DNA of 18,229 bases from an uncultured Mycoplasmatota bacterium. Lineage in GTDB: Bacteria > Bacillota_I > Bacilli_A > RF39 > UBA660. The notes beneath the pieces were generated by a model. The model was not told the origin of the DNA. It ran no database searches and saw only the letters and a program-made list of their open reading frames with translations. The translations under genes and the position numbers were made by a program. The stretch covers positions 1 to 18,229 of the forward strand of contig CAOKUH010000017.1 of assembly GCA_948472605.1 (NCBI GenBank), in the 5' to 3' direction. Below, one piece after another: positions 7,622 to 14,329 of this stretch; within the stretch, counting starts at the first letter, position 1; each line of letters begins with the position of its first letter.

Positions 7622-8373
7622 AAATTCAAATCCTTTCTTTTCTTTCTTAGAAATTTTATTATAATGTAAATAATTAAGAATAAAATAGCAATGTATAAAG
7701 AAAATGCAAGAACATCATGAAAAAAAGTTATATATTCTTCTATATTAAGATAATTGATAAAATTAATTGGAAAATCAATAATGCTTTTTCTTATAAAGCC
7801 ATCGACATATTCAACTGAGTAAATACTAATAATAATTAATATAAAGTAAATCGATACTCCAAATACATTAGTCAATATGTATATAAAAGCTCCTAAAATA
7901 CTAAGAGTTAACATCAATATTATAAATTTTAAGAAAAAATAAATAAATGTTATTAAAAATGGTATGTTATATTGAATTCTAGATGGCAATAAAAAATTAC
8001 CATTACAAGAAAAAGATACTACTGATATCAAAAAGAATATACTTATAAATAATAAATAAGAATTTGCAATTAATATATTTATAATAACATACTTATAAAA
8101 CTCTTTTAAATTTTTAAACCTTGAAATAAGTAAATAATTTTGTTCAAATTTTTTTACGAGTTCAATAGCATTAAAAATTATTATGGATAATGTAAATAAA
8201 ACAAAAAGATTAGATGATAATGATAAAATCATTGTACTAAAAAAATCAAATTTACCATTATAAGTAAAAAAAATAGAAATAGAACCTAAAATCATAATTA
8301 ATAAATATTTCTTTATTTCTATTTTATTTATAACACTTTCAATATATAATAAATTTAAATTTTTAGATTTCAT
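7618..8373 (-). CDS. ABC transporter permease-like membrane protein
   Basis: A 251-aa protein with about six hydrophobic segments (YLLIMILGSISIFFTY near residue 30, IILMLTLSILGAFIYILT near 155, and a C-terminal SLYIAILFLIIYIIIKFLRKKRK with a positive end). The size and topology fit an ABC-2-type permease. The ATG at 8373 follows GAGGTGG; a longer frame to 8388 lacks a ribosome site. It starts 29 bases after the ATPase gene and overlaps the next gene by four bases. It probably works with the ATPase to export the peptide or to protect the producer; the direction cannot be told from the sequence. Confidence 0.75.
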   Translation of the reverse strand: MKSKNLNLLYIESVINKIEIKKYLLIMILGSISIFFTYNGKFDFFSTMILSLSSNLFVLFTLSIIIFNAIELVKKFEQNYLLISRFKNLKEFYKYVIINILIANSYLLFISIFFLISVVSFSCNGNFLLPSRIQYNIPFLITFIYFFLKFIILMLTLSILGAFIYILTNVFGVSIYFILIIISIYSVEYVDGFIRKSIIDFPINFINYLNIEEYITFFHDVLAFSLYIAILFLIIYIIIKFLRKKRKDLNL

Positions 8374-8402
8374 AAATAACCACCTCACAATAAACTAGTC
8401 TT

Positions 8403-9032
8403 TTATTGTTTTTTTACTTTTCCACTATCAAAGTTATAAACTATATCACATAAACTAACTATTTCTTCTTTTATATGGCTTGATACAATAATTATTTTGT
8501 TTTTCTTTAAATTTTTCAAGATTTCAAATAGATTAGATTTCGAATTTTCATCTATGCCATTAAAAGGTTCATCAAAAATCATAATTTCAGGATTTTCCAT
8601 TAAAACACTAGCTATTGCTAATTTTTGTTTCATTCCTAAAGAATATTTACTAAATTGTTTATCTTTTTCTTTATATAAATTAACTTGTTTTAAAGATTCA
8701 AAAATTTCATTATCACTTATTTTTTTTTGAATATTGGCAAGCAATTTCAAATTTTCATATCCAGTTAAATTGGGTAAAAAACTTGGTTTTTCTATAAATG
8801 CTCTAATCTCATTTGGGAAATCTTCTAATTTATTATAATTTTTATTATTAATCAAAATTTCACCAGTAGTAGGTTTATAAAAAGCACATATCATTTTTAA
8901 TAACACACTTTTGCCGCTTCCATTATATCCAACAAGACCATAAATTTTTCCAGACCTAAATTCTAGATTGACATCGTTTAATACATTTTCATTTTTAAAA
9001 GACTTGCTAACATTTTTAACTTCTATTTTCAT
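8403..9032 (-). CDS. ABC transporter ATP-binding protein
   Basis: A 209-aa nucleotide-binding protein that would power the membrane partners encoded beside it. Walker A is GYNGSGKS (35-42); the Q-loop region reads FIEKPSFLPNLTGYENL (with E where Q is usual); the signature is YSLGM (130-134) in place of LSGGQ; Walker B is IMIFDEP (150-156); the switch histidine is H186. A divergent Q-loop and signature of this kind are common in ATPases of the bacitracin/lantibiotic-type self-protection group. The true start is the ATG at 9032, with AGGAGG at 9039-9044 at ideal spacing; an upstream in-frame start at 9059 lies inside the previous gene and has no ribosome site. The ribosome site overlaps the stop of the preceding gene, so translation is likely coupled. 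Confidence 0.93.
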   Translation of the reverse strand: MKIEVKNVSKSFKNENVLNDVNLEFRSGKIYGLVGYNGSGKSVLLKMICAFYKPTTGEILINNKNYNKLEDFPNEIRAFIEKPSFLPNLTGYENLKLLANIQKKISDNEIFESLKQVNLYKEKDKQFSKYSLGMKQKLAIASVLMENPEIMIFDEPFNGIDENSKSNLFEILKNLKKNKIIIVSSHIKEEIVSLCDIVYNFDSGKVKKQ

Positions 9033-9042
9033 GTGATTCCTC

Positions 9043-9942
9043 CTAATTGTTCTTTTCACAATCTATTATTAATTTTTCTTTATTTTTATACATTAAATAA
9101 ACAATCAATGTTGATACAATAACTAACCCTAACTCAACAATTATAGATTGGAGAACACTATTATAATAAACTAAACTAAATTGATTAAACAATGAAATAG
9201 GAGATATATTTCCATTCATAATTTTGGATAAAAAATGCCCAACAAACATTTCTATAACTAAATCAAGTCCAATATAAATTAAAAATGACTCAATTATTAT
9301 CACTACCAAATTATGATTTTTTCTCATTGCAATAAGACCAATATTAATTAAAAATATATTGAATAATGCTAAACTAAACATATACTCTACCATAAATACT
9401 ATGATATTCATATTATAAAAGAAATTGTCATCTACATTAAAAAGATTTCTATAGCTTGAATCAAAATGTCCAGAATATATAAAACACAAAATGAATAAAA
9501 ATAGCATAACTAAAGGAACTAACCAAGCATATTTATAAGATTCTACTAGTAATTTTTTGATGTAATTTTTATGACTTGTTCTATTTAATATATTAACAAC
9601 AACTTTATTTTTCAATAATTGATTTTGATAATATAAAGCTATTGCAACAGCAAAAACTATAATGAATAAATTTAAATTTTGTAAATTTGGTTTTATGGTT
9701 ATTTCATAAAATATTAGCATTGTATCAAATGTCATTTTTTTAGGATTATTATAATTAGAAATTATATAATCACACTTATCTGGATATGTAGCATAATATT
9801 CGGACTCTTCTATGCAATTTTTATATACTACTTCATTATAATTACTAGTTCCGTCGTGATTTACATAATCTAAAAAACAATAAAAAATCCATATTAATAA
9901 AGGAATTAGTAATATACTAACAATTAAAAGTTTTTTCTTCAT
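9043..9942 (-). CDS. Six-TM membrane protein with an extracytoplasmic N-terminal domain
   Basis: A 299-aa protein. After TM1 (about residues 4-22) comes a segment of about 65 residues outside the membrane with two cysteines (YKNCIEESEYY and YPDKCDY) that could form a disulfide. About five more TM segments follow from residue 87 on (LFIIVFAVAIALYY, WLVPLVMLFLFILCFI, and others), and the end is charged. The layout resembles ABC-2-type permeases. I start it at ATG 9942 with GAGG five bases upstream rather than at a TTG further upstream. It follows the secreted-peptide gene by 53 bases and abuts the ATPase gene, so it is probably a second permease subunit or an immunity/export partner. No family recognised. 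Confidence 0.75.
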   Translation of the reverse strand: MKKKLLIVSILLIPLLIWIFYCFLDYVNHDGTSNYNEVVYKNCIEESEYYATYPDKCDYIISNYNNPKKMTFDTMLIFYEITIKPNLQNLNLFIIVFAVAIALYYQNQLLKNKVVVNILNRTSHKNYIKKLLVESYKYAWLVPLVMLFLFILCFIYSGHFDSSYRNLFNVDDNFFYNMNIIVFMVEYMFSLALFNIFLINIGLIAMRKNHNLVVIIIESFLIYIGLDLVIEMFVGHFLSKIMNGNISPISLFNQFSLVYYNSVLQSIIVELGLVIVSTLIVYLMYKNKEKLIIDCEKNN

Positions 9943-9995
9943 ATTTGCCTCGTTCCACAATAATAATGTAAAGAGAGAATTTGATTATTTTTTTA

Positions 9996-10409
9996 TTATG
10001 GTGTTGTATTAACAAACCATTCGCCTGCATGATGAGTTTTCATTGCAGTTATACCAACACGCCATACACCAACTTTATAATCACCTCTATCACTTACACC
10101 TAATCCTCTAGTATTTCCCATAACAGTAGTAATAGTTGTTCCCATTTTATTGTCATTATCGCCGTATACTTCTGTACCAATTTTACAATCAGGACATGGG
10201 TCAGTTATAGCAGTAAAATTTTTATTATTTTTATATTGCATTTCAGTATATGTATTCTTTGTTACCATTTGAGTCTTTTTTACTGTATGATTAGCTTTTA
10301 ATTCTGCAACAACTACCATTGATGGTGGAGTAGCATATGCCTGACTAATACTCAATGAAACAATAATAGAAACTACAGCTAATAAAAATGTAATTTTAAT
10401 TAGTTTCAT
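9996..10409 (-). CDS. Secreted bacteriocin-like peptide, possibly lactococcin 972-like
   Basis: A 137-aa preprotein with a clear Sec signal peptide (MKLIKITFLL, hydrophobic core, cleavage likely after SQAYA at residue 26), leaving about 111 residues. The mature part has only two cysteines, in P-C-P-D-C (72 and 75), is rich in T, N and G, and ends with a W-containing segment (GVWRVGITAMKTHHAGEWFVN). That tail recalls the W-x-x-A repeat at the end of lactococcin 972-type bacteriocins, which are Sec-secreted and encoded beside an ABC transporter and membrane proteins. The resemblance is partial. The ATG at 10409 follows AGGAGG at 10416-10421. It is the first gene of the cassette, behind a promoter carrying a perfect palindrome. 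Other possibilities are a signalling peptide or a surface protein. Confidence 0.6.
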   Translation of the reverse strand: MKLIKITFLLAVVSIIVSLSISQAYATPPSMVVVAELKANHTVKKTQMVTKNTYTEMQYKNNKNFTAITDPCPDCKIGTEVYGDNDNKMGTTITTVMGNTRGLGVSDRGDYKVGVWRVGITAMKTHHAGEWFVNTTP

Positions 10410-10462
10410 ATTACACCTCCTCACTATTCAAATCATTTTTAAAAATTCTCTCCTTATGATAA

Positions 10463-10499
10463 ATTATAGCAGAACAATATGGTAAATTCTACCATATTG
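10463..10499 (-). promoter_or_regulatory. Cassette promoter with a perfect palindromic operator
   Basis: On the minus strand a TATAAT -10 lies at 10468-10463. Immediately upstream, covering the spacer and the -35 position, is the perfect inverted repeat CAATATGGTA-GAATT-TACCATATTG (10475-10499). No good -35 hexamer is visible, consistent with a regulated promoter. No DNA-binding regulator gene is visible in the cassette. Confidence 0.65.
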
Positions 10500-10786
10500 T
10501 GATATTTTGATGAAAGGTATGTGAAAAGTTTGAAAAAAAGTGCCATTAATACAATAATTTTACGTTTTAACAAAATTAAAAAGATATAAAGTCAATAATA
10601 AAAGAATATTAAAGATAAGTTAAAAATATAGTTTTTTGACATAAGAAAATTGTTCGATGGTTATGAAAAACTTATGATAGATGAAAATAATGAAAAAAAT
10701 AATAATTAAATCTTCTTTTTTTTATAAATTTATCTAGAATAATTAAAACAAAGTAAAATATTATGTTCTTCTGCAATAAAATATGA
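10500..10786. other. Non-coding stretch with possible gene remnant
   Basis: Very AT-rich DNA between the cassette promoter and the truncated initiator-like gene. On the plus strand a 25-codon open stretch (10632-10709) reading LFDGYEKLMIDENNEKNNN lacks a start codon and may be the tail of a decayed gene that ended at the plus-strand terminator beyond it. I cannot assign it. Confidence 0.25.
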
Positions 10787-10819
10787 ACCCCGTTTCTTGG
10801 ACATAAAAACGAGTTTTTT
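10787..10819 (+). terminator. Plus-strand terminator-like hairpin
   Basis: ACCCCGTTT pairs with AAACGAGT around an 11-base loop (one bulge), followed by TTTTTTA on the plus strand. No intact plus-strand gene now feeds it, which suggests loss of an upstream gene. Confidence 0.4.
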
Positions 10820-10833
10820 ATATGACTAAATAG

Positions 10834-11049
10834 TTATTTATCCTGTAATTCTTTTAATGTAGATCTAATTGCATCTCTATTTTCTTTACTAATTGCACAC
10901 AATCCTTTTAAAGGATAATTCCAATCCTTAGGTAAACTAAGCAAGAATGAAAGTAAGCCTTTTGCTTTATAACTTAAATTTCTATCTCTTAGATGATAAT
11001 TACTCATTATTGTATAATCTTTTGTTTTTTCTATTTTAAATATAGACAT
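10834..11049 (-). pseudogene. Truncated replication-initiator/helix-turn-helix protein (N-terminal domain only)
   Basis: A 71-aa frame with ATG at 11049 behind GGAGGT. The sequence (YTIMSNYHLRDRNLSYKAKG, then LLSFLLSLPKDWNYPLKGL, then CAISKENRDAIRSTLKELQDK) is the typical N-terminal winged-helix domain of initiator/DnaD-like proteins carried by Firmicutes plasmids, phages and integrative elements. Family members usually run well over 200 residues and continue past the recognition helix with a tyrosine/glycine-rich wing; here a stop follows at once. I see no continuation in another frame below the stop, so the rest appears deleted rather than frameshifted. A short DNA-binding regulator made from the fragment is possible but speculative. 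Confidence 0.65.
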
Positions 11050-11065
11050 TTATTTTACCTCCAAA

Positions 11066-11086
11066 CAAAAAAGCCAAAATTGGCTT
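11066..11086 (-). terminator. Terminator inside the element, just past the dac 5' fragment
   Basis: AAGCCAA-TT-TTGGCTT on the minus strand followed by six Ts, 11 bases after the stop of the truncated dac frame and directly before the GGAGGT of the initiator-like fragment. It would stop transcripts coming from the dac promoter, or act as an attenuator for the next frame. Confidence 0.7.
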
Positions 11087-11097
11087 AAATATATAAT

Positions 11098-11532
11098 TTA
11101 TACTATAAGTATAAGGGTTAAAAATGGTTTTATTGTTATTTTTTCTACTATATCTTGTGACAGCTTTTTAGTTACCACCACATCATTTCCACTAGCAACA
11201 GCTATTCCTTTTAATAATTCACTTACTTTATATTTTTCACCAGTTTGTAAAAATATTTGACTACCTCCCATACTTGAGGCATTATCACTAATTACAACAT
11301 CATCTTCTAAATTTATTTTATTTTGGTCAATTGCTTCCATAATAAGTAACATACTCATTACCTTAGTCATTGATGCTGGAGCAAGCTTTTTATCAGCATC
11401 TTTTTCATATATTACTTTACCTGTTGAAACCTCTAAAAGAATAGCGCTCTCCGAATTAGGGGCCAATTCTAAAGCTTTAACATTACTTACCATAAACAAA
11501 AAGAGAAATAATACCAACAACATTTTTTTCAC
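11098..11532 (-). pseudogene. dacF: D-Ala-D-Ala carboxypeptidase (DacF/DacA type), 5' fragment
   Basis: The N-terminal part of the serine D,D-carboxypeptidase whose remainder lies at 4023-4816. A signal peptide (LLVLFLFLFMVSNVKA, cleavage near residue 20) is followed by the active-site S-M-T-K motif (S54, K57) and the second motif S-G-N (114-116). After residue D117 the frame enters element DNA and adds about 28 foreign residues (VVVTKKLSQDIVEKITIKPF and on) before stopping at 11098. I take GTG at 11532 as start because AGGTGA lies five bases upstream; GTG at 11541 is the alternative. The product would be secreted but lacks the KTG motif and the anchor, so it should be inactive. It is divergently arranged with the M15 carboxypeptidase gene. 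The 249 bases between them show no promoter I can place with confidence. Confidence 0.9.
11163..11184 (-). other. Attachment site, cargo-side junction
   Basis: Core CATC at 11181-11184 joins the element to the dac 5' fragment. The arm GCTTTTTAGT at 11163-11172 is the exact inverted partner of 4831-4840. The dac sequence breaks right after the SGND codons. Confidence 0.8.
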
Positions 11533-11790
11533 ACTTATCACCTATTAAAAATTATGAAAAAAGTTATTTTACTATGACTTCAAAAATATTTTAATTAATA
11601 TTTCTTTTTTAAGAAGAAAATAATAAAGATAAGATTATATATCCACCATTTAACTATATATTCTAATATACTTAAAATAAAAAACTACGAAAAATAATTT
11701 TTAATTAAAGCTACAATAAACGACAAAAAAATCATATTTTTTATTTTACAATATTTTTATATTTGTTTTACAAAATAAGAAGGTGAAGAA

Positions 11791-12822
11791 ATGTTAAAAA
11801 AAGAAATATTCATAAGTAGTATTATTATTTTAGTAATTGCCCTTTTTTCATCATATTTTTATATTAAAAACAATAATAATTCTACAAAGGAGTTAAAAGT
11901 GTTTAATATGAATAATAAGGAAAAAATATTTTCTTACATTTCAAATACAGAAGACTACATTCCCAAATATAGAGAAATGTATGAACAAATTAATTATCAT
12001 AACGAAGAAAACTATAATAAAGAAATCAACGTTTTATTAAATCTTAACTATACCCCTCTTGAAATAAATAATATTTACGATTTTATTAAAAGAAACAACA
12101 TAAAAAAATTACTAACAGCAGAAAAATTAGATTTAACAAATTATTATAATATTACTAATTTTGAAGTAGACAAAATTAATCGTTATGAAGAATATGTAAA
12201 TTTACATAATTGTTCTCTAGATGAAGCTGTCTTAAAAGTAAATATTGGTTTAGATCATGATTTTTACACGCAAATTGAAAGCATTCAAAATAATAACGAT
12301 TATACTATTTTAGTTAACAAATATCATTCTTTAGGTGATTATGAACCAAGTGATTTAAAAAGTTTAAGTTATGATAAAAAATATCAATTACGCGAAAAAG
12401 CACGAGATGCTTTTGAAGAATTAGTAAGTAGTGCTAAATTAGAAAATGTTTTTATAAGACCATATAGTGCTTATCGTTCTTATAAATACCAACAATCTTT
12501 ATATAATACTTATGTTAATAGAGATGGCGAAAAAAATGCAGATACTTATTCCGCAAGACCAGGTCATTCAGAACATCAAACAGGACTTGCCGTCGATGTT
12601 TGGAGTGAAGGCTATAATGAACTTTTAAATAACGATGCTATATGGTTAAAAGAAAATTCTTATAAATATGGCTTTATAATTAGATACACAAAAGAAAACG
12701 AAAATATTACAGGATATATCGAAGAACCATGGCATCTAAGATATTTAGGAATTGACATAGCCACTGATGTTTATGAAAAAAACTTAACTTATGATGAATA
12801 CTATGATTTATATATTAAATAA
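11791..12822 (+). CDS. VanY-like D-alanyl-D-alanine carboxypeptidase (peptidase M15B)
   Basis: A 343-aa zinc carboxypeptidase predicted to remove the terminal D-Ala from peptidoglycan stem peptides outside the cell. An N-terminal TM/signal anchor (about residues 7-25) precedes a region of about 170 residues with low-complexity helices, then the M15B domain (about 195-335): RPYSAYRSYKYQQSLY, the zinc motif SARPGHSEHQTGLAVDVW (H and D ligands) and EPWHLRY (third ligand). The ATG follows AAGGTGA. It is the only plus-strand gene with a clear product and is divergent from the interrupted dac gene. Because it does the same chemistry by a different mechanism, it could cover part of the lost Dac activity. 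VanB/VanX resistance partners are absent, so a housekeeping role is more likely than vancomycin resistance. Confidence 0.93.
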   Translation: MLKKEIFISSIIILVIALFSSYFYIKNNNNSTKELKVFNMNNKEKIFSYISNTEDYIPKYREMYEQINYHNEENYNKEINVLLNLNYTPLEINNIYDFIKRNNIKKLLTAEKLDLTNYYNITNFEVDKINRYEEYVNLHNCSLDEAVLKVNIGLDHDFYTQIESIQNNNDYTILVNKYHSLGDYEPSDLKSLSYDKKYQLREKARDAFEELVSSAKLENVFIRPYSAYRSYKYQQSLYNTYVNRDGEKNADTYSARPGHSEHQTGLAVDVWSEGYNELLNNDAIWLKENSYKYGFIIRYTKENENITGYIEEPWHLRYLGIDIATDVYEKNLTYDEYYDLYIK

Positions 12823-12825
12823 AAA

Positions 12826-12877
12826 ATGTATTAAGAACTTATTTTCTGATTCTAAAAAAGTTCTAATACATCTTTTT
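12826..12877. terminator. Bidirectional terminator between convergent genes
   Basis: ATGTATTAAGAACTT pairs with AAGTTCTAATACAT (one bulged base), with T-runs on both strands (TTTTT after it on plus, TTTTTT on minus). It serves both the M15 peptidase gene and the converging unknown gene. Confidence 0.85.
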
Positions 12878-12878
12878 A

Positions 12879-14210
12879 TTATTTTCTTCTATTTCTAACA
12901 AGCGAAGAGGATAAAATATTTCTTCTAGCAACTCTAGAAAGTAAAATTGATTTAGCATAACATAATTCCGATGAAGAATTTTTTAAAGAAAAATCATTAC
13001 ATTTAATTATACTATTTTCTAAAGTCATAATAAAAGTATCGTCCATCTTATAATACTCAGAAACTTTATAGACAAATCGATATAAATATTCTAAAGCTAT
13101 TTCTAATACTTCATTTCTTAAATTTTTCAATTCATCCCTAAATATAAGCAAATCATCTACATAACTAGTAGACCTAAAAATTGATCGAAGAAAAGTTTCT
13201 AATTTTAATCTAACCTCATCTTCAGAATAAGGTACTGGTAAACTACTAATATCATCTTCACTTTCAATTATTCTAATTTGACCATTTTTTCTAAAATCTT
13301 CTATTCTATCAAAATCATTCAACATCAAATTTATTTTGTCTTTTTGTTCTAAAATAAAAGTACTTAATCTTTTACTTACTTGGCACTTAGCAATTTCCAA
13401 AATTTCTTTTTGCTTACTAGAAAACTTATTTATATCCACCATATTAAACACAACATAATCTTCAATTTGTGAATTAAACTTTTTTATTTTGGCAATATAA
13501 TTATTATAAGACTCTACATAAACACGCTTTTCTAAATATTTTAAAAACAAAGTACCTAAAATTATGTTTTTTTCATCCTCTTTGGGATATCTAATCTGCT
13601 CAAATATTTTATCTCGTAAAATTTTATCATCAAGAAGTTTTTTTACAATATCAAATAATTCTTCATCAAGTTTTAAAGAATCTAATATGACTTCCATTTT
13701 TTCTAAAAAAGGTTTAGCATAATAAATAACATAATTTTCTACTCTAAGTTTATTACGCTTATCTATTATTTCTAAAATACTTTTACTAAATTTATCATTG
13801 TATTTAATTGGATCCATTTTAATAAAATTTTCCATTTTAATATATAATTCAACATTTAAACAATTAACATAACTTCCTTTATAAATGAAATTCCCTAAAT
13901 AAAAAATAAACCATTTTCCTAAATTATGATAAAGAGAAGAATAATTTTCATATCTAATAATTAAATCTTCTAAATCAAAATAATCATACATGTTAAAATA
14001 ATCTTTAAAAAGATTTTCATATATATTTTGATAATAAAATAATCCTTTAGAATCATCATTTATCATTTCTTCTTTTAATAGTATTAATTTTTTTATAGCA
14101 ATTTTTGAAAAGTTAATAAGTTCTAAAAAAGATGAATTTAATTGCTCTTCAATTCCCAAAAAGTTTAATTGTCCATTTATTTCTTCATTATATTCATCTA
14201 TAAACTCCAT
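12879..14210 (-). CDS. Uncharacterised 443-aa cytoplasmic protein
   Basis: I do not recognise this protein. It has no signal peptide or TM segment and is almost entirely helix-forming, rich in L, I, K, E, D, Y and F. It begins MEFIDEYNEEINGQLNFLG and ends in a basic stretch (ARRNILSSSLVRNRRK). Two cysteines near the C-terminus (IIKCNDF, SELCYAK) and one in the middle (AKCQVSK) do not form an obvious metal site. The ATG at 14210 has only a weak GGAAGTGA ribosome site. It lies between pnp (119 bases upstream) and the convergent M15 peptidase gene, with its own candidate promoter. Composition and codon use match its neighbours, so it is probably a lineage-specific chromosomal gene rather than a recent arrival. 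Confidence 0.8.
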   Translation of the reverse strand: MEFIDEYNEEINGQLNFLGIEEQLNSSFLELINFSKIAIKKLILLKEEMINDDSKGLFYYQNIYENLFKDYFNMYDYFDLEDLIIRYENYSSLYHNLGKWFIFYLGNFIYKGSYVNCLNVELYIKMENFIKMDPIKYNDKFSKSILEIIDKRNKLRVENYVIYYAKPFLEKMEVILDSLKLDEELFDIVKKLLDDKILRDKIFEQIRYPKEDEKNIILGTLFLKYLEKRVYVESYNNYIAKIKKFNSQIEDYVVFNMVDINKFSSKQKEILEIAKCQVSKRLSTFILEQKDKINLMLNDFDRIEDFRKNGQIRIIESEDDISSLPVPYSEDEVRLKLETFLRSIFRSTSYVDDLLIFRDELKNLRNEVLEIALEYLYRFVYKVSEYYKMDDTFIMTLENSIIKCNDFSLKNSSSELCYAKSILLSRVARRNILSSSLVRNRRK

Positions 14211-14239
14211 TTAGTAAATCACTTCCATTAATTTGTTTT

Positions 14240-14267
14240 TTTATAATAACATATATTATATTGTAAA
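14240..14267 (-). promoter_or_regulatory. Candidate promoter of the 443-aa protein gene
   Basis: TTTACA, 16-base spacer, TATAAA on the minus strand, 30 bases before the ATG. The -35 lies inside a 9-bp inverted repeat (TTATATTGT / ACAATATAA). Confidence 0.45.
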
Positions 14268-14281
14268 TACAATATAATAAT

Positions 14282-14305
14282 AAAGAAGATATTTCTATCT
14301 TCTTT
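14282..14305 (-). terminator. Hairpin after pnp
   Basis: A perfect 10-bp stem, AAAGAAGATA / TATCTTCTTT with a 4-base loop, 25 bases past the pnp stop. The downstream tract is ATTATTATATT rather than a clean T-run, so it may terminate weakly or protect the 3' end. Confidence 0.6.
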
Positions 14306-14329
14306 AAACATTATTCTGCTTTTTTTAAC

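Larger units (their letters stand above)
4817..11184 (-). mobile_element. 6.36-kb serine-recombinase integrative element inserted in dac
   Basis: The element is bounded by the 4-bp repeat CATC (plus strand) at 4817-4820 and 11181-11184, and it splits a carboxypeptidase gene whose halves are otherwise intact and in frame. The unit excised between cores is 6364 bases. Cargo, read on the minus strand: truncated initiator-like gene, bacteriocin-like peptide, membrane protein, ABC ATPase, two further membrane proteins, small accessory protein, large serine recombinase at the far end. I see no relaxase, conjugation or complete replication gene, so it cannot transfer by itself. It is best read as a small integrative cargo element or a decayed derivative of a larger mobilizable element. 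Confidence 0.88.

Noticed and set aside
8497..8730. Plus-strand frame of 77 codons inside the ABC ATPase gene
   Set aside because: It is fully antisense to a gene with all ATPase motifs; no ribosome site.
4817..11184. Insertion sequence or DDE transposon as the cause of the dac split
   Set aside because: No DDE transposase, no terminal inverted repeats at the ends of the usual kind, and a serine recombinase with a matching core and dyad explains the junctions.
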